A stretch of 64,000 nt of DNA, from contig NC_053038.3 in the NCBI RefSeq assembly GCF_002575655.3, forward strand, positions 143,546,885-143,610,884. The letters are read 5' to 3'. Below are positions 57,001 through 64,000 of this stretch, piece by piece; position 1 is the stretch's first letter, and each line of letters opens with the position of its first letter. The translations under genes were made by a program, and so were the position numbers. Under the pieces are notes generated by a model. It was not told the origin of the DNA and made no database searches. It was given only the letters and a program-made list of their open reading frames with translations. This DNA is from Aegilops tauschii subsp. strangulata (taxonomy: Eukaryota > Streptophyta > Magnoliopsida > Poales > Poaceae).

Positions 57001-58285
57001 CACTCTTGCCGCCCTAGTTACTGTTATACCGGGAATATGTTCCTTGAGTTTGCGTTCCTTACGCGGTCGGGTGATTTATGGGACCCCCTTGACAGTTCGC
57101 TTTGAATAAAACTCCTCCAGCAAGGCCCAACCTTGGTTTTACCATTTGCTACCTAAGCCTTTTCCCCCGGGTTTTCGCAAGCCCGAGGGTCATCTTATTT
57201 TAACCCCCCCGGACCAGTGCTCCTTCGAGCGTTGGTCCGAACTGAGCAGACTGCGGGGCCCCCTCCTGGAAACTCGAGGTCTGGTTTTACTCGTAGGATG
57301 TCTCATCCGGTGTGCCCTGAGAACGAGATATGTGCAGCTCCTATCGGGATTTGTCGGCACATTCGGGCGACTTTGCTGGTCTTGTTTTACCATTGTCGAG
57401 ATGTCTTGTAAACCGGGATTCCGAGACTGATCGGGTTTTCCGGGAGAAGGTTTATCCTTTGTTGACCGTGAGAGCTTATGATGGGCTATGTTGGGACACC
57501 CCTGCAGGGTTTTATCTTTCGAAAGCCGTGCCCGCGGTTATGAGGCAGATGGGAATTTGTTAATGTCCGGTTGTAGATAACTTGTCACTTGACCCAATTA
57601 AATACATCAACTGCGTGTGTAGCCGTGATGGTCTCTTCTCGGCGGAGTCCGGGAAGTGAACACGGTCTGAGTTATGCATGACGTAAGTAGGTGTTCAGGA
57701 CCTCTTCTTGGTCATTGCTAGATGACGTCCGTTCCGTTGCTTCTCTTCTCGCTCTCATTTGCGCAAGTTAGCCACCATATATGGTTTTGCCGCTGCAGCT
57801 CCACCTCTTTGCGCCATCCTTTCCTACAAGCTTAAATAGTCTTGATCTCGCGGGTGTGAGATTGCTGAGTCCCCGTGACTCACAGATTCTACCAAAATAG
57901 TTGCAGGTGCCGACGATGCCAGTGCAGATGATGGCGTCGATCTCAAGCGGGAGTTCGACGAGGAACGTGGTCGTTACTATGTGTCTTTTCCTGATGATCA
58001 GTAGTGGAGCCCAGTTGGGACGATCGGGGATCTAGCATTTGGGGTTGTCTTATTTTCATCTGGATTTTGACCGTAGACGGTCTATATGATTGTATTTTGG
58101 ATGATGTATGAATAATATTTATGTATTGTGTGAAGTGGCGATTGTAAGCCAACTCTTTATCCCATTCTTGTTCATTACATGGGATTGTGTGAAGATGACC
58201 CTTCTTGCGACAAAACCACTATGCGGTTCTGCCTCTAAGTCGTGCCTCGACACGTGGGAGATATAGCCGCATCGTGGGCGTTACA
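54042..58285 (+). repeat. Left LTR (4244 bp), forward
   Basis: The first ~550 bp and the last few bases match the right LTR in reverse. The 3.7 kb between GTGGGC at 54586-54591 and GTGGGC at 58274-58279 is present only here. That part has a GC-rich, Pro/Ala-coding block (54600-55061), a long AT-rich stretch, and two short acidic exon-like frames. Confidence 0.75.
54584..58004 (+). CDS. Candidate three-exon gene inside the LTR
   Basis: Exon 1 is an open frame rich in Pro, Ala and Arg ending [10 protein letters not shown] at 55061 before a GTACGT donor. Exon 2 (56585-56668) follows TAG/ and reads [20 protein letters not shown] then DNSENLA, ending before a GCAAG (GC-type) donor. Exon 3 (57907-58004) follows TTGCAG and reads [20 protein letters not shown] then [10 protein letters not shown] and TAG. 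The two junction phases both keep the frame open. The acidic C-terminal part looks like real coding sequence. Weakness: the only ATG in exon 1 (54584) overlaps the TATTTATA box, so the start is unclear. The product is not recognised. Confidence 0.35.
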
Positions 58286-59106
58286 AGTTGGTATCAGACA
58301 TGACATACGAAGCGTCCCCGAGTCGGCAAAGCCAAGGACTCTTTAAGACACAACGAGACCACTGTAAAATCAACCGTATACAGGCGGACCACTAGACGTC
58401 GAACCCCAATCTCATATCATGCGTCTGTCGGAAAGATATCCTATGGCTACTTGAATTCCCACTTATAAACTTCCGAAACTTTCTGGTTATGCAATCTGGT
58501 GTAGGGGATACAGGGGACACAAAATATATCACCCAAACTAACAATCCCTAGATCCAGCTGTATCCATCCGTCAACACATAACCAAGAAACCTTCGGAAAT
58601 CGTTTACCTCAACCTTCGAAAAACATCCGTTATACAAGTTATGGCAATACTCCCGAACTCCCGCCCCAGTACTGGGTGGCGTTGAGGTGATCTCACCAAC
58701 AACTGCATAAAAGAGATTTCGATGTCGGCGAAACTCAGGTATTCCAGAACTGCAACGATAAAATTGTGACGACAACACCTCGGAGCTCAACTCCCCGGGA
58801 CACTGCCACAACCCCTAAATGACAGGAGGCACCAAGAACAATGTTCTCGTCACAAATCGATCGGAACGATTCCAAGATACCCGCGTGATCCAAATTTTTT
58901 TTTTGTGAAATTTGAGGAGAGAGTAGTCAAAACTTCTACGTCAGGAGACCTCACCAGAGCGATGAAGGGACTGAGGAGTAAAAAGAATCCTACTCTCCAA
59001 TATATATAATTCTAAGACTCAAAACATTTTTATTCTAGACTCAACAATGCCAGCGATTCGATCAAGCAGGGGGCTCCTAAGTCGGGGATGGCTCTGATTA
59101 CCAACT
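58286..59106. other. Internal region between the inverted LTRs
   Basis: Starts with TTGGTATCAGA (58288-58298, +) and ends with GGCTCTGATTACCAA (59090-59104; primer-binding site on -). The right side on - reads CCATCCCCGACTTAGGAGCC; the left on + reads CGTCCCCGAGTCGG after a short insertion. A poly-T/A tract lies at 58895-58905. No supported gene. Confidence 0.6.
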
Positions 59107-59662
59107 TGTAACGCCCACATATAAATAGGTAGAGGGAGCTAGGAGGCTCCAAATGAGGTGCGGTTTTCGCCCACACGATCGTGATCGAACGACCTAGAGC
59201 ATGGAAGAGAGTTTGGTGGGTTTTGGGCTGGTTTTAGAGGGGGTTTTTGCTGGACACTCAAATGGACTTTGCGGATGCCCGGTTAACCGTTGGAGTACCA
59301 AACGACCTCCGAATGGAACGAAACTTGACCGGTAGTCGCCGGGTGGTATATTAAGACCACTTGACAAGCCTCGGTCCATTCCGAGAAAGTTTGACACACA
59401 CACACGAAAGAAAACAAGAGGGGTGCACCGGAGGAGATAGGAGCGCCGGATTGGAAAACGGACAACGGGGAAAATGCTCGGATGCATGAGACGAACACAT
59501 ATGCGAATGCAATGCACATGATGACATGATATGAAAATGCATGACATGAAAAAATACAAAACGAAAGACAAAACCCGACAACGGAGGGAAAAACATATCG
59601 CATAGCCGGAAATGGCAAGAGTCGGAGTTACAAATATGGCAAGTTACATGCGGGGTGTTACA
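59107..59662 (-). repeat. Right LTR (556 bp), reverse
   Basis: On the - strand it reads TGTAACACCCCGCATG ... TATATGTGGGCGTTACA. Equivalent to the left LTR with everything between the two GTGGGC copies removed. Confidence 0.8.
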
Positions 59663-59667
59663 GTTTA

Positions 59668-60412
59668 CTTACCATATCATGTACCTCCTTATTTTCACGA
59701 TTCTGGAATGTTCTGGAAGGACTCTTTTATGTGTTCTTCCGGTGTCAAAGTTTGGATAATATTACTTTCAACATCAATGGGCGTACCTAAGATATAATGT
59801 TTTATTCGTTGCCCATTAACAACCTTCGGGTTAGTACCTTCGGAATTATTTATTTTGATGGCTCCAGACTGATAAAGCTCCTCGTTAACATAGGGGCCTT
59901 CCCATTTTGAGAGGATTTTTCCTGCAAAGAATCTAAAACGAGAGTTGTAGAAAAGAACATATTCTCCGACTTTAAACTCACGCTTTTGGATTCTTTTGTC
60001 ATGCCATCTGTTAACTTTTTCTTTGAATAATTTTGCATTTTCATAAGCTTGGGTTCTCCATTCATCTAGTGAGCTAATATAAAATAACCTCTTTTCACCT
60101 GCAAGTTTGAAATCATAGTTGAGCTGTTTGATGGCCCAATATGCTTTATGTTCTAACTCAACATGCAAATGACAAGCTTTTCCATAAACCATTTTATAAG
60201 GAGACATACCCATAGGATTTTTATATGCTGTTCTATAAGCCCAAAGTGCATCATCTAATTTCTTAGACCAATTCTTCCTGGACCTATTGACAGTCTTTTG
60301 CAAAATTAATTTTATTTCTCTATTGCTAAGTTCAACTTGACCACTAGACTGAGGATGATAAGGTGATGCAATTCTATGGAAACTAGGCAAGCATTTTATG
60401 GAAAGCACCATG
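59668..60412 (-). pseudogene. Athila-lineage integrase, C-terminal part
   Basis: Readable without stops from about 60412 to TAA at 59695: [59 protein letters not shown], then [14 protein letters not shown] and [16 protein letters not shown]. The [17 protein letters not shown] and KWEGPY motifs mark the Athila lineage. Upstream catalytic residues are missing at the truncation. An apparent start Met at 60444 lies in the neighbouring element. Confidence 0.85.
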
Positions 60413-61090
60413 AATAAACACGGGTACGTGTCAGTCCTAAACAAACGGTTTTAACCCCTTTCCGCGACGGCATTTGGAACCGTCGCCAAGTGAGTGTGGG
60501 CGATAGGGGGGTCCTTCCCACACGACCTAGAAACCATCGGGGATATGCCCTCCTGGCACACACGCTCGGCAAAATGAGGTCGTGTGCGACCGACAAGTGC
60601 TCAAATAAGGAAATACGTATAGTAGAGCTAAAAATGCAATTATACGGCAAAATTGTTTCTGGTCGCAAGTACATCCCACAAAGTCAGTCCCCGCTAAACG
60701 TTTCCATTCGTATGTACATCCCACACAGTCGCTCCAAGGAAAACGTATCCGTTCACAGGTACATCACACACAATTTTTCCCATTAAATCGTTTGTGATAG
60801 CGTTGCCATGGCACACGATATTAATAATTTTATTGTTCGCGTTATTGAATGCATCACACACGGTGCATAGAAGAAACCGTGTGGCAAAAGCTGTCCATCA
60901 CAAACACTTTTTATGTGGTAAACGTTTGCGCAAGGTGGCCTAACACAAACAGTTTTCAAGAGAAAGTCGTGTGTGCAGTGGAGATTGATTGCACACGTAG
61001 TGGATCCTAGAAACATTTCTGATCTCCACGTATATTGCAGACGTTTCGCTTTTGCAAACCGTGTGTAGTGTAATCCCTAATTAATCCAAT
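60413..61090. repeat. Subterminal-type repeat block of a DNA transposon
   Basis: Repeated short motifs CGTGTGTGA/CACACGG, ACAAACAGTTTT and AAACGTTT in both orientations. CACTACACACGGTTTGC can be read on - from 61070, a possible CACTA-type end. No gene. Confidence 0.45.
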
Positions 61091-61267
61091 TAATCCCTAA
61101 TTTAAAAATCACATGTTTTGAATTTGAAAGTAGGCAATCACTTATTTCATATCCAACCATGTTTATTGCAAATATAGGTTCAACCACGAATCCATAATTC
61201 GATGCATAGGTACATATACTGAAGAACTACAGAAGCACCAAGTAAAGAATGATGAACCACAATTGTA

Positions 61268-61807
61268 CTAAAGACTGTAAAGAGAGAGGCGAAAGACATT
61301 CTGGTTGCTGGAGAAGGTGAAACAGAATGCCCATATTGTGCCCTCCTCCTTGTGTAATGCGCGCACGACTCTAGGCCAACCCCTTGTGATGGCTGCCCGT
61401 CCATCCTTCACTGTCTTCATTAGGACTTCTCGATGCTCATTGTAGTCTGGATAAAATACTTTAACCTTCATTGCGTGTCCACCAATCATGTACTTTGCAA
61501 GGTAATCTTGAGTGAACTACTTCGGGAACCACTGTGAATGAAAAAGATTCATACATTATTGTCTAACAACTCATTATGGGCAGTAAAAAGAGAAGGCTGT
61601 AGAGTTTGTAGTTACCATCCTACAACTCACTGTTGTGTTGGATAGATCATAAACAAATAATTTGCTTGCCACCATTCGTATCTTTTTGCTAATAATCCTG
61701 ATCAGTTTCCTCACTTGATGCTTGTTCATCAATATCTCATTGCCCCATACGCAAAAAGGGTCGATGCGTGGATCCTTGCCAAGGGCATATGTAACTACAA
61801 GCAACAA
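61268..61807 (-). pseudogene. B3-like gene fragment, two exons
   Basis: The exon from about 61794 reads YALGKDPRIDPFCVWGNEI and KLFVYDLSNTTVSCRM, ending ATG/GTAACT. The next (from about 61532 to 61268) reads WFPK, TAG, FTQDYLAKYMIGGHAMKVKV, KDGRAAITRGWPRVVRAL, GTIWAFCFTFSSNQNVFRL. GRAAITRGWPRVV plus a hydrophobic strand pair fits the second half of a B3 domain. The TAG makes it a pseudogene. Confidence 0.5.
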
Positions 61808-62912
61808 GTCAATATTAGAAGCTAACTAGTGTCCAGGCCTGGATCTATATGCACTACATAATGGAACGACGGGGGGAGTACAAGCCAAGGGATGAAGCTA
61901 ACCTCGGCGGAAACTGGTGGCCACTCCCATCGTTGTCCTGCATAAGTAGTGGAAAGGCATGGTAAGTACAACAATCTTAACATCAAACAAATATAGCAAA
62001 GGTAAACAACATCATCTCCAAATGATAGCTTGAATGTGTTGGTTTCAGCATGCTGTTAAAGCAGATACAAAATGGAAGGCAATGTTACTGACAGCGGGCT
62101 TAACAGCCATCAAATATTGCAATTCAAACTGGTATTATTGAAAATGAATAGAACGTAGGTAATGCTTAAACATCACACTGGATAAATGTGTAAAACTAGA
62201 ATAAAGGGCATGCGTTAACTACACCAGGAATAACTGGAACCAAATATAACCGTTCAAACTGGTATTGATGTAGTCGAGCGGCACAGTTCTAACTTGCACA
62301 TAATGAACAACACATTGTGAATGACTGAAATAAACAAGGCATAAATGACCAGTATAACAACCAAATATAGCCATTGAAAACTGGACAGAGTCTCGCTGCA
62401 ACCAACCTAATAAGCAAATACAGCTAAACAAGGCATATGCTTGAAAACTGGACAAATGCTAAAAAAAGCAACCTAACAACCAAATACAGATAAACTAGGC
62501 ATTTGCTTGATAACTGGGCAAATGCTAGAAAAAGCAACCTAACAACCAAATACAGGTAAACACGACATCTGCTTGATATCTGGACAAATACTCACTGCAA
62601 CCAAACTAAGAACCAAATACAGATAACCAAGGCATCTGCTCGATAACTGAAAAAATGCTCACTCCAACCACTAACAACCAAATACAGATAAACAAGGCAT
62701 CTACTCACTATAAACAACCAAATATAGCCATTCGTGAAACTAAAGTGGACAATTCATACTTAACATCACATAGACCTATTGAACAATACATTTTTGCATA
62801 ACTGAAATAATTAAACACGGCACAGTTAAAGCACCGCACGGCAAATGCTACTACAACAAAGGGTACGGGTTGGCAAGCTAGAAAAGGTAAGATTTGCTGA
62901 TAGAATGTTGCC
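61808..62912. other. Transposon-like spacer
   Basis: No supported ORF apart from a possible small exon near 61910-61950. Contains the minisatellite listed next. Confidence 0.4.
62400..62735 (+). repeat. ~64 bp minisatellite, about five units
   Basis: Units carry AACCAAATACAGATAAACAA then GGCATCTGCTTGATAACTGG and AAATGCT; starts near 62408, 62472, 62538, 62610 and 62675. Confidence 0.7.
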
Positions 62913-63425
62913 TCACATTTCATGGACGGGATCCTTCCAGTTGGAAGAGCACAGACCCATGGTGCGCTCTCTGATGTCACAGATGGGTTGTTTCACCTTG
63001 GAAGAACCTTCGTGGGTGCCCTCCTCGTGGTCGTGGTCGTGGTCGATGAGATCTGACTTGGCAATTGAGGATCTCAAGCCGCTGCCTTAGAACGTGTCCT
63101 TCAGAAGTGACAAAATGGGCTCGATGGCGTATAAAGCTTGCAAATCCTTGACTGCTTGGCAGAGGAGATCAGCGGCAGGGCCGTCGAAGAGATCGACGGT
63201 AGTTGAACCAGAATACATGGCCCACGTGAAGCCGTCGGTGTGGACGAGCTTGATGTCATAGCAAGCTTTCCTGAGATACAGTAATACGCTAGCCCGCTGA
63301 CATGAAGCCTTTGGCATGGCAACATAGTCAACGTCTTCGCCGGCATCCGCGGCGACGTGTTGCTCCAGGGTCGACAGGTCGGGGCGAATGGCAGCCACCT
63401 CGCCAACGTCCGTCGGAGAGGCCAT
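62913..63425 (-). pseudogene. Unrecognised protein gene with one in-frame stop
   Basis: ATG 63425 (MASPTDVGEVAAIRPDLSTL), then RASVLLYLRKACYDIKLVHT, GFTWAMYSGSTTVDLFDGPA, to TAA at 63087-63089. The same frame continues with GSGLRSSIAKSDLIDHDHDH, VKQPICDIRERTMGLCSSNW and TGA at 62913, so it looks like a 171-codon gene with one stop. I do not recognise the family. It lies upstream of the B3-like fragment on the same strand and could belong to the same gene or cargo. Confidence 0.45.
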
Positions 63426-64000
63426 GATAAACCTCTTCTTGGCCGAACGCTCATCGGGCTCCCTGGTATACGTGGTCGAGCTTAGGCTGTGACATTCTGG
63501 AGCAGGCGATGTGGATCTGGCGGGGAGGGACACCGCAGGCCTCATCTAAAAACTCAGGGGAGTGGGCGACGGTATGTGAATCGCTGGTTAACCTGAACTT
63601 TATTATCTAAGCTAGGAGGAACAGGCAGACCGGCAGGGTTGGCGGCGGCGCCGGCGGAGGGCGACGGTTCAAATGCCTTGGCTACTGCAATTTTGCTATA
63701 AGGTCGGTGCTGGAGGAGTGTGGGCGACGGTTGAAGTACGGCGGCTACTAAAATTTGGGTAAAGGAATTGATGCGGGGCGGGAGTGCCCAAGATCGTGCA
63801 CGGTCCAATAACAATATGCATGTATGATAATAACGAAAAGTGGCACGAATCCGTCAATTTTTGCAACGCTCAAGGTGGGTAGTTTGTTTTTTATATTTCT
63901 AGCTAGTTGGTCTATCGCACACGATTCATCCTAATTTCCAAATAAACTTACATGCCTTTAGCTTGCACAGGTGGTGGTTTTACAGCGCACTTGCATCGCA
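63426..64000. other. No gene recognised at right edge
   Basis: GC-rich to 63760, probable 5' sequence of the preceding gene. From 63840 there is sequence like the subterminal repeats (ATCGCACACGATTCATCC). Confidence 0.35.

Larger units (their letters stand above)
54042..59662. mobile_element. Retroelement with two inverted LTRs and perfect GTTTA duplication
   Basis: The left LTR (54042-58285) points right: it starts TGTAACACCCCGC, ends GGGCGTTACA and is followed by TTGGTATCAGA. The right LTR (59107-59662) is the same sequence in reverse and is followed inward, on the - strand, by TTGGTAATCAGAGCC. So both primer-binding sites face each other across 821 bp. Normal elements have direct LTRs. 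The GTTTA duplication at both outer ends suggests one insertion event. The right LTR is 556 bp and lacks 3.7 kb present in the left. Confidence 0.75.
50155..60412 (-). mobile_element. Athila-like gypsy element, 5'-truncated, split by a nested element
   Basis: On the - strand it runs from the integrase C-terminus (60412) through 3' noncoding sequence and an extra ORF to a 3' LTR ending at 50155. The 5' LTR, gag and most of pol are missing; the break at about 60412 abuts another transposon-like segment. The nested element at 54042-59662 interrupts it with a GTTTA duplication. Confidence 0.8.

Noticed and set aside
59283..59618. Conserved ORFs in both LTR copies (near 54086 and 59283)
   Set aside because: They are simply the same LTR sequence in two orientations; the translations look like low-complexity noise and extend to no known domain.

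Overview
This window comes from a large, repeat-rich grass genome. A Triticeae species (wheat, Aegilops, barley or rye) fits best: long nested LTR retrotransposons, an Athila-lineage gypsy element, a large non-autonomous retroelement with ~4.3 kb LTRs, a Stowaway MITE and degenerate host-gene fragments. I see no intact host gene, rRNA, tRNA gene or CRISPR array. Almost every base belongs to a transposable element or to decayed gene fragments inside one. The assignment rests on recognised architecture and motifs; no database was searched.

Layout. (1) 1-24266: a gypsy (Tat-like) array on +, made of internal region L, LTR 16850-17760, internal region R and LTR 23348-24266. Both internal regions keep gag and protease, have only a vestigial reverse transcriptase, and carry an antisense gene near the 3' end. 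(2) 716-12742: element LARD1 (-), inserted in the gag of region L with target duplication CAAGA. (3) 24267-40824: an older, autonomous-type gypsy element (+), entered in mid RNase H, with integrase, antisense gene and 3' LTR 39919-40824. The array appears to have inserted into it. (4) 25587-37538: LARD2 (+), inserted in that integrase with target duplication GCGAG. (5) 40825-48858: DNA-transposon-like sequence (inverted repeat, subterminal repeats) carrying four decayed genes, all on -: a 3'-5' exonuclease, an F-box/FBD protein, a B3-like protein and a zf-XS protein, plus a Stowaway MITE. (6) 48859-50154: four diverged tandem copies of an unknown ~330 bp unit. (7) 50155-60412: a 5'-truncated Athila-like element (-), split by (8) 54042-59662, an unusual retroelement whose two LTRs are inverted relative to each other yet which is flanked by a perfect GTTTA duplication. 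(9) 60413-64000: another transposon-like segment with subterminal repeats, a B3-like pseudogene, a short minisatellite and an unrecognised pseudogene.

How the parts work. The LARD elements encode no gag or pol. Each has three short ORFs, every one with its own TATA box: two sense ORFs that are paralogous to each other and resemble a double-stranded-RNA-binding fold, and one antisense 53-residue single-pass membrane microprotein that is intact in both copies. The gypsy elements carry an antisense gene, also TATA-driven, that encodes a B3-like DNA-binding domain, with an AT-hook in the copy at 39 kb. These accessory genes, the inverted-LTR element, and a three-exon frame inside its long LTR are the most interesting content.

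Limits: exon junctions, fold assignments and superfamily names were read by eye. Boundaries backed by target duplications (716, 12742, 25587, 37538, 54042, 59662) are the most secure.
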